Shown here in pieces: positions 37,425 through 47,615 of a stretch of 64,000 nt of DNA. Below the pieces are notes generated by a model, which made no database searches, was not told where the DNA came from, and saw only the letters and a list, made by a program, of their open reading frames with translations. The stretch spans positions 32,763-96,762 of the forward strand of contig ARYC01016894.1 in NCBI GenBank assembly GCA_000711775.1. Reading direction: 5' to 3'. A program made the position numbers and the translations under genes. Numbering within the stretch: the stretch's first letter is position 1; each line of letters opens with the position of its first letter. The DNA is from Oxytricha trifallax. Its lineage: Eukaryota; Ciliophora; Spirotrichea; Sporadotrichida; Oxytrichidae.

Positions 37425-40400
37425 ATGAATCCAGCCACTGGATTTTAGAAAACCTCTGAAATCAGCCTTCAATAACTTTTGAATGCGAGTGCTGGTAAGC
37501 TTAAATCTTCGATATTATCTTCTATTTAGAAGGTATAAATGATTTGCAAGTGCCGCAGGAGGCACCCGATTAGTCAAACTCAGATTGGATTTTTGAAAAT
37601 CATCAAGCCAATGGAAATTTTGAAGAAAATTTTAAAGCCAAGGGCATTAAGTGTGAGTATTAAAATGCGCAAGACAGCGCTAAAATCAACCGCGCTAAAG
37701 AATTTCTGCAATAAAATAACTATAACTTGAAAATGCTGCTGTAGCAGGCGGATTTTGCAGCTTATAATAAAACTTTTGATTTTAAGTAGTATGTGAGAAA
37801 GTATATAAATAACAAAAAGCCAAAGAAGATCAAGCACAGCCATAAGAGTAAATCCGTGGTATCATAGCCTCTAGATGTTACTGTTGCTATCGAAGAGCTT
37901 AAGGAGAGTGAATAAGCTACGAATCTCAGCTTTGCAAGTGTTTAAAATCAAAATAAAGAACCCTTACCTCAACTCTTTATTAACTATGGCTCGATCATTG
38001 GCCATGAGATTCTCATAAAGCACTTCGAAAGTTTCAAGAATTCTAAATATTATTAAAGGTCTTGCATTTTGCAAGAAATAGTTACTCGAAACACCCAGTC
38101 ACTTTTCTCCTTCCTAAGCAATTTTGAGAACGTTAGTGACCAGAAACTAAGCGAGAACTTGTTCTCATTGCTCGTGGATTTAATTTAGAGCAATAATAAT
38201 TTAGATGAAGACTCAAAGCCACGTATCTTTTTAGCTGCTCTTGGTTATTACATGGGAGAAAGAGTATAAATCGAAGATGAATTAATTCAAGAATCAATCT
38301 TATTATTAATTCGCTCACCTAATACGAGACAAGCTCTAGGTTTAGCGAACTTTGTATTCTTTAATTCAGTTGCAGCATTCACTAAACAGCTTGCACCAGT
38401 GCAGAAATTGGATTCTACTCTCCCCTATATTATACAATTAATGGGTTAAACTTGGTAATTATTCGCAGTCGACTCTCAAGTTTAAAAGCTAATACCTACT
38501 TCATTCTTTATCTTGAATGTGCCTTTCATGACTCTACTCAAGCAAGACTGTGGTTTGCACTTAATCAGAGACATACCGGTAGAATACACAGAGTACTTCG
38601 TAAGAATTTGTGCTCTCTCTTGCTCTCCTACAGTTGAAGCTCTCAAAGATTATATATCAATTACTAGGGCTACTTTCTTACAGAAGTAAGAGGTTATTGA
38701 TTCAAACACTATGGTTTACTTTATGAAAGGCCTTGCATAAAGGCTGCAGAGCAGAGACGAGTAGTGGGTAGGCAAAGTAGAGCAGTTCAAGAAGCTTCAG
38801 CAGCAAATCATAGAAGCTTAAATTGAAAAGAATGTGAGTGTGAGCAACAGCATTATTGAAAATTGCCTTAATGGCGACTGCTCTGAAATTCAAAGAATTT
38901 TACACTTACCCAAAAATATGGAGGCTTTCTCTGATAAAACAATTGTAGACTTACTTCAACTCTTTGAGAACGCTAATATCTCGCACATGTTAGCTCGTGC
39001 TTTCAATTCATAGCCAAGGAATGAAAGGTTAAGTGTAAGTAATGACTTAGAAAAGCTGCAGCAAAATCTTGGCTTTAAGTTATATAGTTCTCAAATTTTG
39101 TGCATTAACTATATTTGCGAAAACTTGCACGCAAACCATTTAATACATTTTGGTATTGGTAATGGCAAGACCTTGATCTGCGTTGCGTTAGCCATTCTTA
39201 TAGCTCTTAAAACGAAGCTATCCGTAATCATAGTTGGCAAGAATGAGCACTTAGTGCAGAGAGATTATCAAAAATTTCAAAAAGTTATTAGTGCAATGGA
39301 ACTTGATTCAAACCATAATTTCTTTGCAAAAAGTACAGGCATTTATTTTTTCACTCAACCTCAACTCAAGAAACAAATGAAGGCTGCTAAATTCATGAGT
39401 GTGTGGCACGATAGCATCGTGCTTATTGATGAATACGACTGGATTCTCTTCGATGGCTCTGCTGACAACATTATAAACCAGCTAAATTTTTACAAGCAAG
39501 CAAGAAGTATTATTGGATTTTCAGGAAGCCATCTTTCTCAAGGTGAAGAAAATTGTCTTAGTTTAGCTTTGCATAGCACACCTGTAGTATTCCCTACCCT
39601 TGATAAACTGTAAGGAGATAAGAAAACTTAGTTACCAGACTTGCTCATAAGTTCAAATCAAGGAGATTACTTACAAAGAATCAAGGAAATCATAAAGGAT
39701 TAAGTAGCTGTTTCACCAGTTTTAATAGTGGCTTCAACAAATTACAGTGCTATTGAAATAGGTTTAAAGAAATCCGATTTTGATTTCATTAGTTTCAACC
39801 ACTCCTAAGCGACTGCAATTGAATCTGTGCTTGAAGGCAGGTATTTAATGAGAAATGCAAGCAAAAACTACGGGGTTTACTTGCTCAACGAGCCACAGGG
39901 GAGAGGAACAGATATCTAAACTAATGATGAAATCGATTAAAATGGTGGTTCATATTTAATCATTGCTGATGTTTTCTCACAAAGATCTGAAGAATAAATC
40001 ATTGGCAGAATTGGGAGACTTAACACTAAAGGCAGGTGGCAGCGAGTATTATATAAGCAAGCTTCTAAAGATAGTGCAGAGCAGCTGCTTATAGTTGAAA
40101 AGAAAGAAATAGAGCTTATACTTGCTCGCAAGCACAATTAAGTATAATCAATTTTATAAAATCGATTAGAAGCAATGGAAAATTTTATTGAATAAAACCA
40201 GGTGCCTTAAGAATAAATTTCTGCAGAGCTTTCAAACGAATAGGAGCAAGATAATATTGTAAGAGAAATCGTTCAACATATTGTATCTCTCACTGAGAAA
40301 GCTTACAGTGAAGCAAGCAACCCAGCAGCAGTAGTGAAGCAAGATAATCTTGAAGAAGAAAAGGAGCCTTAATAAATTGAAGAATAAGGTGAATAAAGTA

Positions 40401-40654
40401 AGTTGGGTTTTTATTAACCTTCTCTCATAGAGCTTATTGAATAGAAGATGAGTTAAAACCCTGTGCTTCAAGATAAACCATTCGAGCAGGTATAGCAATT
40501 GGTGCACAGGAGTTTAAAGCGGTAGCACCATGAAATTACTAAGGCTCAAAGCAGAGAGAGATCCAAAAGTAAAAGCAGTTCTGCAAGTTCAAAGAGAAGA
40601 TTATTGAAAGGTTAACAGAAGCTTGAATTAATCAAAGAATAAAATAAGACTTGA
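37425..40654 (+). CDS. SecA-like superfamily-2 ATPase/helicase (copy 2)
   Basis: Same length (1064 aa), start and 35-nt intron (37495-37529) as copy 1; stop TGA 40652-40654. No indel separates the two copies across 3.2 kb. Differences are scattered substitutions, among them a Lys codon of copy 1 that is TAG (Gln) here near 39012, QARSIIGFSGS for QSRSILGFSGS, and LISSN for LVSSN. All nucleotide-binding and helicase motifs (GIGNGKT, DEYD, GRGTD, GRIGR) are kept. That both copies stay open over 1064 codons argues that insertion or duplication was recent or that the gene is under constraint. Confidence 0.85.
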
Positions 40655-40924
40655 GAGTTGGTTACTCGTCGCAGTGCTAGAGATAAAACATTCACTTGCA
40701 CTTATACAGAGCTGCCAGAGAGTGAAGAGACAATGGAAAGATGGTTGAAGGCAGCCTCGAGTGAGAGAAGGCACTTTAAAAGCGACATAAACCATAGAAA
40801 TTCAGAGAGAAAACCAAGATTAAGAATATGAGATTTATCTTAATTTTTTAAAGAAATTCACCATATTCATGTTTTTTCTATTAATAGCATATAGAGAATC
40901 GTGGAGGAATAGAAGCAGCAGCAC

Positions 40925-41730
40925 TCATTGACTCATGTTTGGAGATTGATTTTGCATATTCTACAGGTTACCATCTTGCATAAACTGCTCTTTCATCTTG
41001 CGTAAGTCAAGCAACTCACTTTCCATATTATCATGTTATTGCTTCAACTTTTTAGTTTAATGCAAGAATTCTCGCTTATCTTATTTCAAAGCATCTTCAT
41101 AATCCTTTACCTCCTCTAACTATTCACGGGTTCTCTTTCTTTTAGATGAATCCTTAACGAGATTCACAGCCTTACCTCGCTCAGCTACACAAGAAATTAA
41201 GAGAGAGTAAACTTACTGCTAAAGTTAAGGCATCTGCTGAGAGCGTCCACGAACTCGGGTCTCATTTCTATAACGAGATCTCTATTTTACTCGAGCTTTT
41301 CTCTTCGTTAGAGCATTGCATCATGAATCATCTGGGAGACACCGTCGGTGTCTAGGGTGAAGAGCAAATCGCAGATCCATTATCTGTCAAGGTGGACCCA
41401 ATCTCGTTCTTCAGGCAAGTATTGCAGCAGTCTTGAAGACCTTCTTGCATAATCGAGAAAGTCTTGAACTGTAAGTCCATCGATTTGAGGCACTGCTGAC
41501 ACTTTAACTGCGTCTCTTCTTACGTACTATATTAACAGTTACAGGGTTAAGCTAGGGGTTACGTCTTTCTCTGCTCTTATGATTTACTTAAGGAAATAAA
41601 TGTTGGTGGAGTCCGCTTTTGGTAAGAAAGCGTGGCAGTCTTGGGCAAGAAAGTTGTATAGCTCTTTCTTACTTTTGCACTTCTGGGCGAGTTCTGAAAC
41701 ATTGATACCAGTAAGTTATTATTGGTTCAT
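40925..41730 (-). CDS. 22-kDa-like TBE-family protein, intact (copy 2)
   Basis: 257 aa after removal of a 32-nt intron (GTAAGT..GTGTAG, near 41182-41213). Starts at ATG 41730 (MNQQQLTGINVSEL), stops at TGA 40925-40927. The order of features is ELYNFLAQDCHAFLP, IYFLKQIIRAEK, VSAVPQIDGLTVQDFL, LLQYLPEERDW, a DRQWICDLLFTLDTDGV block, EMRPEFVDALSRCLNFSS, then KDSSKRKRTREQLEE and a long charged coiled-coil tail. The same order occurs in the TBE 22-kDa-type gene at 10715-11480, and both genes have a phase-1 intron right after the (P/L)NFS/PFIS block. I infer common descent. The function is unknown; with a basic patch followed by a coiled coil it may bind DNA or an element partner. Confidence 0.8.
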
Positions 41731-44256
41731 TAAACTTTAAACTTAAGGTGCCTTAAACCATTTTATATAGGCAAATTTTGATTCAGGAAGACACTACCGT
41801 TAATAAAAATCAGAGAGTGCTTTTCATAATAATGAAATCGTACCAGCACGATCCAATTTCCGCTAGCGGAATTCCTACCAGCACCAACACAATTCATTAT
41901 TAAGAATTGGAATTTTTCATTAATCAATCCAATTAAGGATTCAAAGTAAAGTCAGCCATTAATAATTATTAAAGTACTTAAGAATATAGAAATTATTTGT
42001 CTGGGTAAAGAATAGAAATTTTAATTACATATAGTATTCGCTAGCTATCATTTATCACATACTTTTTTATACTCAAAAGCTTAACAATAAGCTATTTACT
42101 GTGAATAAAATTTAGAGAGATTCTTAGTATAATTCTAAGAAATTTTAGACATTAATACATTTTTTACTAAGTAAAATTTTAGAACAAAAGTTCATCATAT
42201 AAATTACTAAGAATAATAGAATAAATTTAATTTAATTTAAGGTTATTATTTGTAAATCCAGCAATTCTTTATTCATTAATTTAGAAGTCAATATGCTGCC
42301 CACTTAATCAATACTTATTATTAATTGAAAATTAAGAATTGCTCAATTATCACACACTTATTCCATAGTATAATTCTCTATTTCACATAAATATTTCAAC
42401 AATTTTGGATTTATAATGATCTTTACAACTGCATTGCTAAACTATTAAATCACTTCGATTCATTAAAATAATAGTAATTACTTTAAAGTTAAACTATTTT
42501 AATTCTCAGAATTTGAGAGTAAGTATACGATACTAATAATAGAATCAAGAATATAGCTCTAAAATAGTGATTTATTAATAAGCCAAACTTAAAAGTAATT
42601 TTAAATTTTTCATCTATATAATTTTAATTCATTGAAAATATCAAACAATTTAGATTTAATATAAAAACTAATATTTCATTTTATATTTATATAAATTTAA
42701 GGAAGTATATTTGTATACCTTTATAAAAGGTTGAGATTTTCTGCAAATGTAAAATCACAAATAAATAATAATTAGTAAAATATAGATAAATAAATTTTCT
42801 TATATACTAAGATTAAATATAAATAAATAAGTATAAAATAGTTACTGTAAAATAATTATTCTTAATAAATTAATTTTAATTACTGAAATAAAGATTGCAA
42901 TAAAATTGATTTTTATAAATCAATAAAACAAATATTGATATGTTTGATTATTTAAACTTTATAACAGAGTTTGAAAATCATATTTTTCAACTTTACTTAT
43001 GAATAATATTGATTATTTATCATATAAAAAACTATAAATTATAAGCCTTATTTTAATTAAAAAACAATTTTATAAAAATAATGAAGAATAAAGTTCTGAA
43101 TATTCAAACTTACAAACTTTTACTCAAAATTTAATGTTAACTTTTATAAATCCTAGCAATAGAAATCCATTATTTACTAACTTTAATTTATCTATAGATA
43201 TAAATATAATTTAAATAGACTATTTTTAAACATAATAATTAATTAATTGTCAATAAATAACTAAATATACTTAGAATTAAAGATATATTTATAAAATTTT
43301 TTGATTTTATTTTACTATATAAAAATTAATACTTGAATTATTTTTAGTATAATTATATATAAATTGTAAATAATTAATTAAAATATAGATAATTATTTGT
43401 TTATTTTCTTATAAGTTGAATTATTTTGAGAATAGATAAATTTGTTAGCTAAGGGGTTTTGGGAATTTAATTAAAATTTTTAATTTAAAATAGTTTGAAT
43501 ATTCAAATTTAGTGAAGTTAGAATGAAAAATAAGAATAGTAACTTATACTAACTATGAATTTAAGAAATTTTAAAGTTTAAGTATTTTTATAATCAACTT
43601 TAATAATTTTATATCTTATTTTTTATAAACAATTTTTACTTATTACAACTTTTACAATTTATAGACTTACTTTTAACAATAATTATAAGATATAGATATT
43701 ATAAAATTTATAAATAAACTAAAGTCATTCATATTTCTTAAGTATCAGGATTTCTAAAATATTTGAAATATATAAGTTAATAATGAAATATAGTAATTTG
43801 AGTTATAATTTAAGTAAAATTATATATAAAACAAGTTTTATAACTTAACCAGCACTATTTTTATACTATATAAATTTAAATTATCTTAATTTTAAACTGT
43901 AGAATAAAATATGCAATAAAAATGAGAATTTATAAAATAAGTATAAGATATGAATTTAAATAAGTTGAATTTATTTTATGTATAAAATAGAATTTTATGT
44001 ATAAGTTTTATGTATAAATTAAAATATAAATAAAAATAAGCAATTTTATTCCAAACTTATTATAAAATATGCAAAAATTTGTTGATTTTATTGTTTAAAA
44101 AATTAAATTTAGGTTGCTCAAAATTTTGGCTTCAAAAAATCCATTATTTTAAGTTTTGAAAGTTTGCTCTAAAAATTGGTATATTTAGCCAACCCTATTT
44201 AAGCCAGAGCAATAATTAAATAGTTATAATAAATAATTCAAAAAATTTAAACATAA
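41731..44256. other. AT-rich region between divergent element genes (copy 2)
   Basis: Equivalent to 31277-33802. Small indels in homopolymer runs and substitutions separate the copies, which is more change than in the coding parts. No gene recognised. Confidence 0.5.
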
Positions 44257-45783
44257 ATGATGAGTAATTGCCCCAACTCAGAGAGTTGCAACGAGAATTA
44301 ACCGTGCAGTGTATGCAGAGCTAAAATTAACAACAGATACTTCTCTTCTTCAGAGAATTAAATTTAGTAAAGCTAGCAATAAGCTAGCGAAAGAGTCGCT
44401 ATTGGATAGCAATTGGTTGATTAAAATCAACAAAATGCCAACTAAAACCCCTTGGCTAATTAATTAGTCTAAAACCCGCCTCAGCAAAATTAAATGCAAG
44501 GATAAAATCCTCCTATTATTTAAGCTCCTCCCAACAACCAAAATTTAAATCAACCACCTCCCCAAATTCAACCTATGATTCAGCAAAATCCTCCCAGAAA
44601 CCACTAACAGATAAACTAAATTTAACAGTTTATCAATTTTAAACTTGATATATTCCCGCAGAACAGGTTCTCAATAAGCTAGAACCCTTCAATGATAACT
44701 CACCTCTACTCCTTAAACTATGATAAGTTATTTTAGAATGTAGTCAAGTTCTCACAATATTTAATCAAGACAGAGTATTATGAAAAAAATACTATTAGTT
44801 AATCAAATTCCACCGACCTTAATGATATTCAAAATATTCAAAAAATGAGCCTTAAAAGACCAAATAAATTCAATCAATTCTTCCATGCATTGAATACAAT
44901 TATGAGCAGCACGTACTTTATTTGTAACGAATAAGCAATTCAGCACTCTATCGTGAACTTAAGAAAGCCAGATATTTTAGCACTTGCCCTCTCCAGAAAC
45001 AAAATGTTCGACGTTGATAACTTTGCTGGTTTTATCCATGACAGTACTTTTCAAAATTTCAAACTTCAAAAATTCGAGTGTAAAACTAAATATGAATTGC
45101 TTGATTAAAGCAAACTAGAAGGTAAGTTGTTGTAGTTTTTGTCAAATCTTAACGTTTCACCTATTTTAATATGGACTGTTGACAATGAAAATCAAGAATT
45201 CATTGTAATCAAATAAAATCAAGGAGATTGGTTTTACCTTAACAGAGATAGCTTAACATACAAAATCACCAAAGATCCAAAATCATATGTTTCAGACCTT
45301 GCCGACTCAATCGAAGAACTCAACTAGCATGACTTTATTAAGGATTTCTTTGGAGCAGTCAACATTTTTTATTAAGTCCAAGTTTGCAATTCTAATGATA
45401 GAAAAATTGACAAGACCTTACACAACATGTTCCACCTAATTTATGATCAAAGGAATTACTCTTAAGCAACTTAATTTTGGACTAGTTTTAAATCATTAGC
45501 TGAGCAGTAATTAAAATTACCAGAGATTCAAAATAATAAATTCGCATTGCCACCTCTCAAAGTCAATCCAACAAATTCATTTTCGTTTCAGAACACTCAA
45601 AATCAAGGAAAAGCACAGAAAAAAAGGCAGGCTAAAAATTCCAAAAAATTGGAATCAGATTCTCAAGATACCTATGATGAAGCAACATCCAGTTCAAACT
45701 CCAGTACTCCTATCAAAATAAAGACTAGAAAGCAAGCAGCTGAGGAAGACGAATTGCTTAAGAAGAGACCTAGAAAAGGTTGA
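44257..45783 (+). CDS. Cys-rich/Gln-Asn-Pro-rich element protein (copy 2)
   Basis: 508 aa, start ATG 44257, stop TGA 45781-45783, same length as copy 1 with substitutions only. The four N-terminal cysteines, the Gln/Asn/Pro-rich linker, the globular middle and the basic tail are all present. Differences cluster in the region after the linker (about residues 140-180), for example ISQNPS replaced near 44680. Function unknown; described under copy 1. Confidence 0.75.
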
Positions 45784-46951
45784 GCAGGGGAATTAATTCA
45801 ATTAATTCCAATATTAAACTGGCTTGGTAAGTGCCAGATATTTTTTTATTATTAATTAATCTTAATTTCTCTAAAAATTAAAAACAAAATTCTTTATTCT
45901 TATTTATTTTATTCTTTATTTCTTATTTATTCTCTCTAAATAAATTAAATCTAAAGTAATGTTGAAAAATGTTTAAAACTCAGAATAAAAAATGAAATTA
46001 ATAACCATATTTATTTTATAAATAAGTACCTTTAATTTATAAAAAATATTTTAAACTTAATTAAAGCATTTAAAATAAATAACTATAATTCTTCCGAAAT
46101 ATTTTTCTTATATCCACTTATAAAAATCCATATCTTATAAAATATGTAAACAATTGTCAATAATAGTATTAAAAATAGTAAATATCTCAAAATAATGCAG
46201 ATTTAGGGCTTCGTATGCAAAAATTGCAACTATTATTGTACTTACCTTAATTAATTTAATTTTTGATTAATTAATAAAATGTCTGCTTGCAAAAAAAGAT
46301 CAAAGATCTATATAAAGGAAAAGTTTGAATTACCTTAAATTATTTATATACAGTGTAATATTAGGGCACCTTATTCACCTACGTGATTTTAATATAGTGA
46401 ATTTAGGCACCTTATAAAGTGTGCGAGTGATATAAGATTAATTACAGATAAATGTGCAAGTGAAATGTTTGTTACAATACCTTAGTTTAATAGGCTATTG
46501 AGTGTAAAAAACATCAGTGTATATAAATAGCGCTTAAATAAGTGCGAAAAATATGAAAAAAGTGCGTTTACAAAAAATGGAGAACATGAATCGATAGAAC
46601 TCGAGCTGCTGTTCAAAGTGCACACAAAGCGCAGTGAAGTTAGTGGAGTGGGTGCGAGGTGCGTTGGTAATAAAGAAAGTGCGATAGACATTGTAAATTG
46701 TTCACCTTTTGATTTCCATTATTAGTTTAATTATTAAAGTAGTAATTATTAATTAATTAAATTCAAACTTAATTCAAATGTGGAGGTAAAACCGCACCCC
46801 CTCACAAATAGTGTGAACGGTAAAACTTTGCACCTAATCGGTCAACAGGGTACAAACCCCATATATTCTTGATCAGCATGTCAAACTCTATAAGACTGGT
46901 AAGTATGGCCTTAAAATAAAATCATGAATTTTTTCCCATTTTCACCGTACT
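45784..46951. promoter_or_regulatory. right subterminal region with repeated GTGYG words (copy 2)
   Basis: Equivalent to 35330-36494, with the same cluster of AGTGCGA/GGTGCGT words between about 46410 and 46820 and the paired GGCACCTTAT boxes. Confidence 0.5.
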
Positions 46952-47077
46952 TGCATTCTCGAGATCGGCTCCCTCAAATTAAGTTAAATTCTGTCCTTTT
47001 AAATTTCCTTATTTATCGATATACTTAAAACTTTTTATCAACTTACAAATTCTATGTGTACATACGTATTGGGGTTT
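46952..47077 (-). repeat. right TIR of copy 2
   Basis: Inverted match to the left TIR; runs from TTGCATTCTCGAGATCGGCT to CGTATTGGGGTTT. Confidence 0.93.
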
Positions 47078-47101
47078 ATATTCTAACGTAAAATTATGTA
47101 G

Positions 47102-47310
47102 GTATTCCAGTTAGATCATATCCAGAGGATAAAATTCCAGCAGTTCAGTATGCAGCTTTAATCGCAGATTTGGTCATGAAGACAAAGCAAACTTTGAAAT
47201 AATTAAATCAAGGGGACTCTGACTTCGTATATCTTAGAATGAGAACTAAGCAAGACACTGAAATGATTGTAACTGATTAAATTTACTATTTCTTATAATC
47301 CCAAAAATGA
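47102..47310 (+). CDS. dynein light chain roadblock/LC7, 5'-truncated
   Basis: An exon starts after an acceptor-like ATTATGTAG and reads GIPVRSYPEDKIPAVQYAAL, then LRMRTKQDTEMIVTDQ, ending at TGA 47308-47310. This is the second half of the roadblock/LC7 fold (GIPIRS.., ..QYA.L.., LR.R.K..E.MV..D). Roadblock dimers sit on dynein intermediate chains. About 69 residues remain; the first 30 or so are missing. Just 24 bp upstream is the right tip of the 10.4-kb element, so the first exon is either separated by the insertions or located elsewhere as a scrambled segment. The last residues (YYFLQSQK) also deviate from the family's IVIQNP ending, and a one-base change would restore NPKNEN. Confidence 0.8.
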
Positions 47311-47615
47311 GAATAATGTCATTGTTTAAAATTTATGTATGATTACATCACTCCAGGCAGCGGAAATGAGTATATTCTAGTGTGCTTGTAGAGCTGTAAA
47401 TTTGGCAAAGAAGAAGAGGAAGTCGAAAAGGTATGATCATTTTGAAGAGAGAAGCAAATTATATTAGCAGATGTCGTCTTCAAGTTTTAATTTTATGCTT
47501 AAGATTAAGTTATATTCCTTACTTCTAATGCACCAATACATTTAATACAATCATAGTGCAGCTGTTTGAAATCACATTTATCAATAATTTTTATATAATA
47601 TTCATGTAATAAAAA
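47311..47615. other. intergenic, upstream of the long Gln/Asn-rich gene
   Basis: Moderately AT-rich. A frame continuing from the roadblock end (NPKNENNVIVQN..) is open for some codons but has no family match. Presumably the 3' UTR of roadblock and the promoter of the next gene. Confidence 0.4.

Larger units (their letters stand above)
36651..47077 (+). mobile_element. 10.4-kb TIR element, copy 2 (all genes intact)
   Basis: Same orientation and gene order as copy 1. The left tip reads AACCCCAAAACG, even closer to the telomere repeat, and the right tip ends CGTATTGGGGTTT at 47077. The three genes are all open, making this the likelier functional copy. The right tip lies about 25 bp before an exon of a dynein roadblock gene. 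Confidence 0.88.
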
